A DNA stretch of 64,000 bases, from NCBI GenBank assembly GCA_027924585.1, contig BSBM01000712.1, positions 3,482,001-3,546,000 of the forward strand, written 5' to 3'. Under the pieces are notes generated by a model. The model was not told the origin of the DNA and searched no databases. It was given only the letters and a program-made list of their open reading frames with translations. Origin of the DNA: Larix kaempferi (Eukaryota > Streptophyta > Pinopsida > Pinales > Pinaceae). Both the position numbers and the translations under genes were made by a program. Positions 36,434 through 47,353 of this stretch are shown here, one piece after another; within the stretch, counting starts at the first letter, position 1, and each line of letters begins with the position of its first letter.

Positions 36434-36912
36434 TAGCCTGAATAGGACATTTTTCACAAGGTGAAAATATCTCTCTCCTCCTCCGGTGAAAATTAGGGTT
36501 TCTGCAAAAGTTGGAATTTTTGGAATATGATTGCATGGCTGGATAGCCCTCCTCAAAATCAAACTTTTGAGCCCTAGATCAAAATTTTTGAGTGGGTAGA
36601 ACTCCTAGAAATTCAAACCCTAATTTAGGGTTTGGACCAGAAAAACCAAAAAACCAAAAAAACCAGAAAACCAGAAAAACCAGTAAACCAGAAAAGGTGC
36701 GCACCTATGTACCAGAAAACCAGAAAAGGTGCAAACCAGAAAGTGAGAAATTATGTTGCAGATCTAAAAGTTGTTGATCAGATATGAAGGGTGAAAAGTT
36801 GAAGTTTCCAGAAGCAGAGCTCACCAGTTATCTCAATCCAATCAAGCATATCTCCTGGTAAGTGTTATTCTATCTTTTGAGAAACTTCAATTTCTGTAAC
36901 CCCCTAGATAAG
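36434..36912 (+). other. E4 5' leader with AACCAGAAA simple repeat
   Basis: Non-coding leader. From about 36636 to 36745 it carries degenerate copies of 'accagaaaa', and 'aaaaggtgc' occurs twice. It lacks the 176-bp duplication and the cassette shared by E1 and E6. Confidence 0.7.
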
Positions 36913-38442
36913 ATGGCTCCAAGCACTAAGCTTGAATACAAGCTAGAGGGTATAGAGAATTTATGAGCATGGAAATATAGGATTGGTCTCATTCTTGAAG
37001 AGAATGATCTTGTCCAATATATCGAAGATGAAATTATAGAACCTAAAGAAGATGAAGGCAAAGAGAAATATAAGAAGGACTTCATCAGGGCAAAGAGAAT
37101 CATTGTTGATTCTATCAGGGACCACTTGATTCCCCAAGTGGCATCCAAGAAGACTCCAAAGGAAATGTATGATTCCCTAGGAAGACTGTATGAAGGGAGG
37201 AACATCAATAGAAAGATGAATCTAAGTACTCAATTGAAGAATACCAAAATGAATAAAGGAGAATCTATTCAAGACTATTTCACAAGGATCTCCCAGTTCA
37301 AGGAACAACTAGAAGCCATTGGAGACACCCTTGATGAAGGAGAACTAGTCATGACTGTACTCAATGGTCTCACTAGACCTTGGGAATCATTTATCCAAAC
37401 TATGTGTGCAAGAAAAGAAAGTATGATTTTTGATTTAGTATCGGAGGATTGCATTCAAGAAGAGGCTAGGGTAGCCAATAGAGAAGCCCTACTCAAAGAA
37501 TTTGACCAAGCCTTGGCGACTCACACCAAAAGAATAAGGAGTCATTTAAACTCCATGAAGAATGCCAATAAGAAATCTCATCCTCCACATAGATTTCAAA
37601 AGAAAAAAGGAGTAAACTCAGAAAGAGATCTCTCCTCAATTAAATGTTATAGTTGTCACAAACCCGGACACTTTTCCAGAAATTGTCCCTCAAGAAAGAA
37701 CAAGAATCTTCACAAAAGACATCATGCACACCTTGCAGAAGATGATAGTGAAGAAGAAGAAGAGGAAATGCCTAAAAGGAAGAGAGCTAAAGTAGTAAAA
37801 GAAGATGCAAAAGAGTATGTTCTATTCTCTACACTCTCTAGGACAGTAACACATGGAGAAGATACATGGCTCATTGATAGTGGTGCTTCAAAGCACATGA
37901 CAAGTCAAAAGAAGACTCTCTCAAATCTGGAAGAAAAGTCGTCTCCTCAGAAGGTATCCTTGGGAGATGACTATCAATATCCCATGAAGGGAATTGGTGA
38001 AGAAAGCTACAAGCTTGATTCTGGAACTCCACTAAAGATGAAAGAAATCATATATGTACTAGGTTTGAAGAAGAACTTACTTTCTATCTCTGCATTAGAT
38101 AAGAAAGGTTACAGGGTTGCATTCATAGATGGACAAGTACTCATGTGGTCCAAAGGAAAATCAATTGAGGATGCAATTGTTATTGGTGAAGAGGAAGCTG
38201 GGCTATATATACTCAAGGGTCATCCTGAAGTTTCCCTTGTTCATGTAGCCACTAGCCCAAGTGAGATATGGCATAGAAGGCTTGCTCACATTAATTACAA
38301 AGCACTACCTCATGTGAGCAAAGCAGTTATAGGACTACTAGACTTAAATATTGATCATGATGGCACATGCAAAGGATGTGCAAAAGGGAAGAATATCAAG
38401 AACCCATTTCCAAAGAGTGAGACAAATACCAAGGGTACTTTG
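36913..38442 (+). pseudogene. E4 gag-protease-integrase N-part
   Basis: The gag ATG is at 36913 (MAPSTKLEYKLEG). The 18th codon (36964-36966) is TGA where E7 has an Arg codon, so the start is separated from the long frame. The frame then runs open through Gag, a CCHC knuckle CYSCHKPGHFSRNC, a protease WLIDSGASKHMT and the integrase zinc region IWHRRLAH...CKGCAKGK. E5 enters within the linker before the integrase core (at ..TNTKGTL), and the frame stops 3 bp later. The part after E5 resumes in the same frame. Confidence 0.92.
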
Positions 38443-39283
38443 TGATGAATATGGTTGTCTATGGTTGTCATTGATGACAAGCCATTAATGACAAAGGTCA
38501 TGAAGCCCATTTCTTGCATGATGGCATGATGAAGGCACCCACACACATGTGATGACACTTGGACACTTGCCTGCATGTTATGGGTTGATATTGTGGTGGA
38601 CACACTTGATGATGGGGTGGAGGTATTGTGACTTACAAATCCTAAGAAGTGATGCCACTTAGACACCATTATGTGTGGGGTCTTTGACGTCCTATACAAA
38701 TTGAAGATTTTAAAAATGACGGATCATGTATTTGCAAATAAGTCCACCATAAGATGATAGCCCTCGTCATGCCGTTTCCAACGATAGGTGGCACATCACG
38801 TGGCTCCTCATGGTTGAAAAGATATGAATTTTTGAAGTTGGTTTGGTGTCCATACCCCATCTTTTGGGTTAGTCGACCAAACAAACAATAATAAAAACTA
38901 AAATTAAAAGATAAAATAAAAAATACAAGTCGCCCCAGATTAATTTTCTACGCAGGAACAAGTATAAATTAGGGTCAACGCCCTCATTTATTTGTGAAGA
39001 TTTCAGTGGGATTTTAGAAGCTCGGGGGTTCAGTTAGTATGAGGACAACTCGTGGCTGGTATAGAATAGCAGGAGCAGGATGAAATGTATTTTTATCTTT
39101 GAATTTTATGGGCTGCATTAAGGAAAAATGTTGACATGATCATAGACAAGTTGATGATGCTACATGAAGACATACTCTTGGCCAGTATGTTGAAGACAAT
39201 TTCCAGGACTATTTGGTGATATGTTTGGGGGCACATATGATGGACTAGATGTTGATCTAGGGCAGCATGACATATGTTGAACA

Positions 39284-39853
39284 TGTTGAGATATTGTAAC
39301 TTCAAAGAATATTATATTTGTACTTTATTATTGTATATCCGGAGATGTTTATTCCTCCGTCGGAATGTGGTAACTCGGGTTATTAGACTTCCCTAGTGGG
39401 GGTCGGCCCTGTATGTGTTATGTGGTTCAAAGGGTTATTAGACCACCCTAGAGGGGTCGGCCCAGTCAGTTGTAGTGGGGTATTTAACCCATTGGTTAAA
39501 TACGAGCCTACGTGTACCTGTGTAAAATTACATGTCAGTGTAGTGTATAAATAGAGGAGGTGTGTTCCTCATTATACACACTCACACACTTGAGGATAGC
39601 GCACTTGTGGAGGAGAGGTCTTCTATTGTGGAGGAGGAGATCATGTCTCAGGGTTTCATCTTTGTATATTGCTGGTCATCTATATTGAGGAAGCTTTGCT
39701 GGGTTTTCTACCCCATGAGGGTTTCCCAGGATAAATCTCTGTCTCTTGTGTTTATGCTGTGCTTGTTGTTTCTTCAGTGATCCTGTATATGCTATTATTG
39801 TGAAATGGAATGTAATGCTGCTATTTTCTGTCTTAGCATATTGAATTTTAACA
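39284..39853 (+). repeat. E6 5' LTR (570 bp)
   Basis: Starts TGTTGAGATATTG and ends GAATTTTAACA. TATA box TATAAATA is at 39546-39553. Short open frames in it are by-products. Confidence 0.97.
39377..39462 (+). promoter_or_regulatory. Duplicated GGGTTATTAGAC / GTCGGCC motif in LTR
   Basis: GGGTTATTAGAC at 39377-39388 with GTCGGCC at 39402-39408, then again at 39432-39443 with 39456-39462, about 90 bp upstream of the TATA box. Equivalent motifs occur in the LTRs of E1 (twice), E4 (twice) and E7 (at least once). Conservation between otherwise diverged LTRs suggests an upstream control element; no factor can be named. Confidence 0.6.
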
Positions 39854-39865
39854 TGGTATCAGAGC
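39854..39865 (+). other. E6 primer-binding site
   Basis: Perfect TGGTATCAGAGC directly after the 5' LTR. Confidence 0.96.
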
Positions 39866-41207
39866 TAACCTGAAGGAAGACAAGGTATGGCACTAAAGAC
39901 ACTTGCTTTACTTACGACAATTTGAAGGTTAGGGTTTTACATAGAAAAAACCAGTCATCGTAGCACTTTCGATATAAATCCGTTTTGGAAAAGTTTTCGG
40001 ATCTGAAATTGTTACAGGACGAAGCTAAAATCTCCAGGTACCTTGTGTCCAAAGGATAACCTCTAATTCGTTGTACTTTGTGATTTATGATCTGTACAAT
40101 ATAGGGTTTCTGCCTCTTCCAGATCTGAGTCAAAATCAGGTGACCTTGGGAAAAAGGTAATAACTTGGGCTAGGAAGCTCCAAATGAAATTTCGTGAAAA
40201 GTGACAGGTAGTACACAGAATGTACTATCTCAGACAACTTTTTCAGAGGCCGAAGTTGAACCAGTGACACGTGGCACGCCATACAAGTTCGCTCTCCTGT
40301 ATTATCCCATAAAGAGGTCACGTTGCGACACTTGGAATAACTATCTCTCAGAGAATCCAATTGAGTTTAGACCTGTCAGGATGGAAAGATAACAGGCCGA
40401 GATATCTCAGAAAACGTTTTCAGAGGCCGAAGGTCAAACAGTGACACGTGGCACGCCGTACAAGTTCGCTCTCCTATATTTTCCCAAAACAGGTCACGTT
40501 GCGACATTTGGCATAACTCTCTCTCGGAACATCCAATTGAGGTCAGACCTGTCAGGATGGAAAGCTAACAGGTCAGGCTATCTCAGAAAAAAAATTTCAG
40601 ACCCTGTGGATCAAAAATTTCAGAGTTACACCAGAAACAATCAGGTACATATTTCTGTGAAAACAGAATTATTTTTTGGTACCTTCATTCATGGCTTCCG
40701 GAATTTAGGGCTTTGAAGAAAGTTGGAATTTTTGTAATCGGAGACCATGGCTGGATGCTACTCATCAAAATAGAAATTTAGAGACCAAGATCAGAATTTT
40801 TGGTTGGGCAGAAGGCCGGGCTTGATTAGACCCTAGTTCGGGACTTTGATCAGAGAAGTGGAAAATTAGGGCTTCTGTAAAAATGGGAATTTTTGAAATC
40901 TGTGACCACGGCTGGAAGCTCCTCAGAAAAATAGAAGCTTAGAGCTTTGGATCAAATTTTTTTGATGGGGAAAAAGAGTGGGCTTCATCAAACCCCAGTT
41001 CAGGGTCACGTCCAGTGAATCCGAAAGTTTCAAAGGCAAAATTGAGGAGTAAAACTTTGCAGTTTTCAAATTCTAAATATATCAGTTTGATCAGCTCATC
41101 AAGGCGCATATTTCTATCCTTTCGGAAGTTTGAAATTCAAAGTTTGAATTTTTGGGGTTTCTCTGACAAACCCATATCCAGCTCTAGGTCCAGTTCTTGC
41201 AAATCAA
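39866..41207 (+). other. E6 5' leader with tandem duplication
   Basis: Two copies of a unit with 'gtgacacgtggcacgcc' and 'aggtcacgttgcgacac' lie within 40195-40600 (starts near 40266 and 40442). The unit is the reverse complement of the duplicated unit in the E1 leader. The rest also matches E1 (14700-16002). No gene. Confidence 0.8.
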
Positions 41208-41326
41208 GTGGATAGGGTTAATCCTAGAAGAAGATGGATTGGTCACCTGCATAAGTGAAGGAGTTCCTATTTCAGAGGGAGATGAGGCTAAGGCTTTACA
41301 TAAGGAGATTACAAGCGATCTCGACA
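41208..41326 (+). pseudogene. E6 gag stub
   Basis: It reads WIGLILEEDGLVTC...EGDEAKALHKE, the N-terminal Gag motif of this clade, and ends at a GACAG|GTATGA splice-donor-like junction exactly as in E1. Confidence 0.8.
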
Positions 41327-42575
41327 GGTATGACTCATCGAGGTATGTTTTGATATTTGTTCATGATTAAGTTTATGATATGTTTGTCTTCATGTTATTA
41401 CGGTTAGTACAATCTTGATTTTAGATTTGTTGTATCACCTTAACAAAATTATGAATGCATGATAGAAGATATTCATTGGTTAGGGTGTTGACACTTATGA
41501 TTGTACTAATGCATTATGATGTTGTGTGAGGTTGATGTTGTCCGCTAACAAGATACAGGTACATCACAAAAGACAAATCAGGTTCCATGACCATGAAAAC
41601 ATGAAGACAAATACTCATCCACAATCTTTGTTCTACTTACGAGGTATGTATGACTTTGTTATATTATGCTTAACCTATGAGACATGCAGGTTCTAGCTCA
41701 GGATATCTAAATCATTAAAGAGATTGTTTAGGTATGTTGTACATAACCAAGTAGGTATACTAATCCAGGTATGTTTCCCATGAATCTTACCTTGTGTTAG
41801 GATCCCCTATATAAGTATACTTGGAATGATTGGTTATGCTTATTCATAAAGTTAGTAATCAAAGGATTATGCATATTATATCTTTTATCTTGATTGATGA
41901 TATGCATGAGAAAAAGAAGACTTCCCTGAAATCTTGAATACTAATGTTTATTAACTATAATCATGACTATACATTTTCAAGATTATTTAGTACTATAATG
42001 TTTTGATAGCATTTAGAATATACTAATGAGTATATGTTTGTGTATGAGATCATGAGGATGACTCTTGAGCATGCACAGTGGTACAGAATGAATAAAAGTT
42101 CAAAAGACATACAGAAGATCAAGCGGGAGGCAACCACACAAACATAAAAGATAAGTATTTGAGTTATTATTTGAAATAGTAATAATATTGCCTATAATAG
42201 GTTGTATGCATATTTGTATTCCCATAATATATAATGCTGAGTGTAAACATTCATAGAGCATTGAACAGTATACTACTAATGTTCATATGATTGACAAGTT
42301 GGACAAACATTCCATTGTTGCTTGTCTAGAATGAAACATCTTTGCTGACATGCCGAGAGCTGTGCACACTCTCGATAGTATGTTCTGGTAGAGATGGAAG
42401 GCATCTAGATAGCCACTGTATGCATACAGGATATGGGAAAGTGTTGTGCCAAAGTATTGGTCAAGATAGTTGCATAACTATGTAAATGATATCTGTATGC
42501 ATAATAGGTTATCATGTCAATATGATTTGATGATTATGAAGTATTACTAATCCTGTACTTAATTTTGATTTGTAG
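41327..42575 (+). other. E6 cassette: intron-like segment shared with E1
   Basis: Aligned blocks include 'gaatgaaac.tctttgctga', 'tgtgcacactct' and 'tgttctggtagagat' near 42330-42410, all found in reverse in E1 near 13120-13215. Splice-like signals recur at equivalent places: ACGAG|GTATGT near 41643, AAAG|ATAAGTATTT near 42150, and TTGATTTGTAG|GAAAG at 42575. The reading frames are more broken than in E1. The content looks like decayed exons and introns of an unidentified gene. Confidence 0.5.
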
Positions 42576-43020
42576 GAAAGATCATGATGAATGATGAACA
42601 CTGAACAAGCAATGGATGTTCAACAAAAGATTTACAAATCAAATGATAGAAGGCTTGTGGCTAGAAGATTCTCTTAGAAAAGAGAAAGAGAATCATGATG
42701 AGATGTTTGTTCCAATTGGATAGATAAAACCATTCTCTTAATGGTGTAATCAAAGAAGAAGTGTGATTTAGGTTCTGTATGGGTACCTAGGATCGATAAT
42801 CAATTGATGAGCTTAATGATCACCACGAGTGATGTGGATCTCAACCTTTGCTACAAGGTTGAATATGGTTTTTATACATAGATGACATGGATGCAAGAAG
42901 CAACTCACCACAGAGTTCGAATAATATTGAGGCTCATATCAGTAGACCCATCTATCGAGAGATGGCACAGATAGATATGCAGAAAATCATTCAATGCAGA
43001 GTGTGAATGATGTTCAGTCA
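42576..43020 (+). other. E6 junction between cassette and pol remnant
   Basis: Sequence after the acceptor-like site has no clear ORF. It contains fragments resembling Pol linker sequence but too decayed to assign. Confidence 0.4.
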
Positions 43021-44017
43021 CAAAGGGAGAATTGACAGTTTCTTAATAAGCTTGGGCTTTACCAAAAGTAAGGTTGTTTCTAACCTTTACCTTAAGGCTA
43101 TGGATCATACTATTATTATAATATCTTTCTTATAGGGAATGAGAAACAGATCATGAAAAGAAAGAAGAAGATGGCTGCAGAAATGAAAAATGAAAGATCT
43201 CAGATTGATGCATTACTTCCTAAGTCTGGAAGTATGGCAAGGCTTAGAAGGAATCTTTCTCAACCAGGGAAAGTGTGCTGAGAAATATTAAAAGGAATTG
43301 ATGTGTTGGAATGGCCACTCTCATGAATTCCAACTTGAAGTTCTTAGCAGATGACTCATTAGAGTTAGTGGATATAACTCTGAACAGACAAAGTATTGGG
43401 TCTTTGATATATCTAACATATACTAGGTTAGATATATGCTTTGTTATGAACACCTTGAGTCAGTATCTAGTGGAAACTAGATGTGCTTACCTGATAGTTG
43501 CAAAGCATGTGATGAGGCACATAAAGGACACGATAGAATTTGATCTATGCTATCTTGAAGATCATGACTTCAGATGGCTATTCAGATTCTCATTGGGCAG
43601 GAAGTGTTTCAGACAGGAAGAACACATCGAGAGGATGTTATTGTCTGGGATTAGCCATGATCTCGTGGTTTAGCTGGAAGCAGTCTAGTGTGGCTCTCAG
43701 CACAAGCGGAATATATGGCTGTTTGCTTTGCTAGTTGTGAAGAAGTTTGGCTTCAGGATTGTTTGACTTAGAGATAGAACCAACTGTGATCCTATGTGAC
43801 AAATAGAGTTGTTTCAAGATGACATAGAATCTAGTGTTCCATGATAAGTCAAAGAAGATAGGGATCTAACAAGATTTGATGCAGGAAGGAACTATAAAGT
43901 TTGAATTTGTAACAGGTTACCAATGTACTAACCAAACCTTTGTCTTGAGTGAAATTTGAATACTTCTGAGACAAGCTTGGTGTAGTTCAAAAGGACCCTC
44001 CTCGAAAGGGGGAGTAG
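43021..44017 (+). pseudogene. E6 pol remnant (RT end and RNase H, broken)
   Basis: Frame-shifted pieces match E4: SLGFTKSK, then GSLIYLTYTRLDICFVMNTLSQYLVETR, HVMRHIKDTIEFDLCYLEDHD and DSHWAGSVSDRKNTS. The RNase H aspartate motif DSDWAG reads DSHWAG, and there are several shifts and stops. It ends near 44017 with a Pol C-terminal QKDPP remnant. It is closer to E4 than to E1 or E7. Confidence 0.85.
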
Positions 44018-44306
44018 TATAGTCACTGATGATGAGATTGTCTCATCATACAACAAGGTCGATGTTGAGGTAACCTGTTCTCTACACCTAGATACTTAGA
44101 AATGTTTAGATTTAGGACTCTTATACTTAGAATACTTAGTTTTACTTTTACATGCTTTTGATGTTAGATGTATTAGTAAGAATACATACTTTTGATGACA
44201 CATGTATTGATTAATGTACTTGTATGGTTGAGGATACTTGTACTTGTATTGATGAGAATACATGTGGGGATTGTATCATCCTTCAACACATGTTCTAAAG
44301 TGAGTC

Positions 44307-44940
44307 GTAGACGTATGGTCTCCGAAAATGAAGTCCTTAGAGGACAGTTGAGGGGATTGGATCATCCCTGGACTTTCATTCCTAAAGAGAGCTGTAGACG
44401 TGAGGTCTCCGAGAATGAAGTCCTTAGAGGACAGTTGAGGGGATTGGATCATCCCTGGACTTTCAGTCCTAAAGAGAGCCGTAGACGTGAGGTCTCCGAG
44501 AATGAAGTCCTTAGAGGACAGTTGAGGGGATTGGATCATCCCTGGACTTTCAGTCCTAAAGAGAGCCGTAGACGTGAGGTCTCCGTAAATGAAGTCCTTA
44601 GAGGACAGTTGAGGGGATTGGATCATCCCTGGACTTTCAATCCTAAAGAGAGCCGTAGACGTGAGGTCTCCGAGAATGAAGTCCTTAGAGGACAGTTGAG
44701 GGGATTGGATCATCCCTGGACTTTCAGTCCTAAAGAGAGCCGTAGATGTGAGGTCTCCGAGAATGAAGTCCTTAAAGGACAGTTGAGGGGATTGGATCAT
44801 CCCTGGACTTTCAGTCCTAAAGAGAGCCGTAGACGTGAGGTCTCCGAGAATGAAGTCCTTAGAGGATAGTTGAGGGGATTGGATCATCCCTGGACTTTCA
44901 GTCCTAAAGAGAGCCGTAGACGTGAGGTCTCCGAGAATAA
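44307..44940 (+). repeat. E6 tail array 1, 87-bp period, about 7.3 copies
   Basis: Units start with GTAGACGTGAGGTCTCC at 44307, 44394, 44481, 44568, 44655, 44742, 44829 and 44916 (partial). Copies are nearly identical. Because 87 is a multiple of 3 and the unit lacks stops, both strands stay open with 29-residue repeats; this is not evidence of a gene. Confidence 0.97.
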
Positions 44941-44941
44941 A

Positions 44942-45600
44942 GTGATGGGGATTGCATCATCCCGGAACTGCTAAGTTCAAAATGTACGTGATAGGGATTG
45001 CATCATCCCGGAACTGATAGTTCAAAATGTACGTGATGGGGATTGCATCATCCCGGAACTGATAGTTCAAAATGTACGTGATGGGGATTGCATCATCCCG
45101 GAACTGATAGTTCAAAATGTACGTGATGGGGATTGCATCATCCCGGAACTGATAGTTCAAAATGTACGTGATGGGGATTGCATCATCCCGGAACTGATAG
45201 TTCAAAATGTACGTGATGGGGATTGCATCATCCTGGAACTGATAGTTCAAAATGTACGTGATAGGGATTGCATCATCCCGGAACTGATAGTTCAAAATGT
45301 ACGTGATGGGGATTGCATCATCCCGGAACTGATAGTTCAAAATGTACGTGATGGGGATTGCATCATCCTGGAACTGATAGTTCAAAATGTACGTGATGGG
45401 GATTGCATCATCCCGGAACTGATAGTTCAAAATGTACGTGATGGGGATTGCATCATCCCGGAACTGATAGTTCAAAATGTACGTGATGGGGATTGCATCA
45501 TCCCGGAACTGATAGTTCAAAATGTACGTGATAGGGATTGCATCATCCCGAAACTGCTAGTTCAAAATGTACGTGATGGGGATTGTATCATCCCCGGACT
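44942..45600 (+). repeat. E6 tail array 2, 45-bp period, about 14.6 copies
   Basis: Units start GTGATGGGGATTGCATCATC, first at 44942 and 44988 (46 bp), then every 45 bp from 45033 to 45573. Homogeneity is very high. The words 'gggattg.atcatcc' are shared with the 87-bp unit, so the two arrays have a common origin. Confidence 0.97.
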
Positions 45601-45653
45601 TCGGTCCCTGAATTGATCCGTAGACGAATGGTCTCCGAGAAAGTGATTTTATT

Positions 45654-46140
45654 GATGATGTGGTTACTTGTATCGGTAGGATACTTGTATTGATGATGTG
45701 GTTACTTGTATCGGTAGGATACTTGTATTGATGATGTGGTTACTTGTATCGGTAGGATACTTGTATTGATGATGTGGTTACTTGTATCGGTAGGATACTT
45801 GTATTGATGATGTGGTTACTTGTATCGGTATGGATACTTGTATTGATGATGTGGTTACTTGTATCGGTAGGATACTTGTATTGATGATGTGGTTACTTGT
45901 ATCGGTAGGATACTTGTATTGATGATGTGGTTACTTGTATCGGTAGGATACTTGTATTGATGATGTGATCACTTGTATCGGTATGGATACTTGTATTGAT
46001 GATGTGGTTACTTGTATCGGTAGGATACTTGTATTGATGATGTGATTACTTGTATCGGTATGGATACTTGTATTGAGGATGTGGTTACTTGTATCGGTAA
46101 GGATATTTGTATTGATGATGTGGTTACTTGTATTGGCATG
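45654..46140 (+). repeat. E6 tail array 3, 38-39 bp period, about 13 copies
   Basis: Unit GATGATGTGGTTACTTGTAT plus 'cggtaggatacttgtatt', starting at 45654, 45692, 45730, 45768, 45806 and so on. Some units carry one extra base (tatgg for tagg). Confidence 0.96.
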
Positions 46141-46155
46141 AATACTTGTACTACT

Positions 46156-46555
46156 GATCGTGTGATGACGATGCTGATGATCGCGTGATGACGATGCTGA
46201 TGATCGTGAGATGACGATGTTGATGATCGTGTGATGACGATGCCGATGATCGTGTGATAACGATGCTGATGATCGTGTGATAACAATGTTGATGATCGTG
46301 AGATGACGATGCTGATGATCGTGTGATGACGATGCTGATGATCGTGTGATAACGATGCTGATGATCGTGTGATGACGATGTTGATGATCGTGAGATGACG
46401 ATGCTGATGATTGTGTGATGACAATGCTGATGATCGTGTGATGACGATGTTGATGATCGTGAGATGACGATGTTGATGATCGTGTGATGATGATGCTGAT
46501 GATCGTGTGATGACGATGCTGATGATCGTGAGATGATGATGCTGATGATCGTGTA
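46156..46555 (+). repeat. E6 tail array 4, 23-bp period, about 17 copies
   Basis: Unit GATCGTGTGATGACGATGCT plus 'gat', starting at 46156, 46179 and 46202, with single-base variants (gag for gtg). The minus-strand His/Ile-rich ORF across it is a repeat artefact. Confidence 0.95.
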
Positions 46556-46774
46556 TCGTGAGGATCCAGATGATGATATTGTTGTAGCTGTTCAAGTGCT
46601 ACAGAAGATAAAGACTCAATACTGAAGATGTCGATGTTCCAGTATTGAAGATGTTCTAGTAACTGCTTGAGTTACTAATGATGTTGAGAAAGCTTCCAAT
46701 TATTTATAGATGTATCATGTATGATGTTGATGACTCCTTGCTCGTGCAGATGTTGTTATAATATCCTTCTCGTT

Positions 46775-46783
46775 AAGGGGGAG
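46775..46783 (+). other. E6 polypurine tract
   Basis: AAGGGGGAG directly precedes the 3' LTR. Confidence 0.93.
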
Positions 46784-47353
46784 TGTTGAGATATTGTAAC
46801 TTCAAAGAATATTATATTTGTACTTTATTATTGTATATCCGGAGATGTTTATTCCTCCGTCGGAATGTGGTAACTCGGGTTATTAGACTTCCCTAGTGGG
46901 GGTCGGCCCTGTATGTGTTATGTGGGTCAAAGGGTTATTAGACCACCCTAGAGGGGTCGGCCCAGTCAGTTGTAGTGGGGTATTTAACCCATTGGTTAAA
47001 TACGAGCCTACGTGTACCTGTGTAAAATTACATGTCAGTGTAGTGTATAAATAGAGGAGGTGTGTTCCTCATTATACACACTCACACACTTGAGGATAGC
47101 GCACTTGTGGAGGAGAGGTCTGCTATTGTGGAGGAGGAGATCATGTCTCAGGGTTTCATCTTTGTATATTGCTGGTCATCTATATTGAGGAAGCTTTGCT
47201 GGGTTTTCTACCCCATGAGGGTTTCCCAGGATAAATCTCTGTCTCTTGTGTTTATGCTGTGCTTGTTGTTTCTTCAGTGATCCTGTATATGCTATTATTG
47301 TGAAATGGAATGTAATGCTGCTATTTTCTGTCTTAGCATATTGAATTTTAACA
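46784..47353 (+). repeat. E6 3' LTR (570 bp)
   Basis: Same 570-bp length as 39284-39853; two substitutions seen by eye. TATA box at 47046-47053. Confidence 0.97.

Larger units (their letters stand above)
39284..47353 (+). mobile_element. E6: recent non-coding Ty1/copia element with satellite-like tail
   Basis: The element is 8070 bp with 570-bp LTRs at 39284-39853 and 46784-47353 and the perfect TSD GAACA at 39279-39283 and 47354-47358. By eye the LTRs differ at 2 positions, at the bases equivalent to 39426 and 39621. PBS and PPT are perfect. Inside are a duplicated leader, a gag stub, an intron-like cassette, a broken pol end and four tandem arrays, but no functional ORF. It was therefore mobilised recently by proteins of another element. 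LTRs and tail resemble E4; leader and cassette resemble E1. Confidence 0.96.

Noticed and set aside
44192-45520. Long repeat-protein ORFs on both strands over the 87-bp and 45-bp arrays
   Set aside because: They follow from repeat units whose length is a multiple of three and that lack stops; no promoter or start context sets them apart.
44307-46555. CRISPR-like regular array
   Set aside because: The repeats are directly tandem with no unique spacers, lie in a plant retrotransposon tail, and no cas genes are present.
46008-46595. 195-codon His/Ile-rich minus-strand ORF
   Set aside because: Artefact of the 23-bp and 38-bp arrays.
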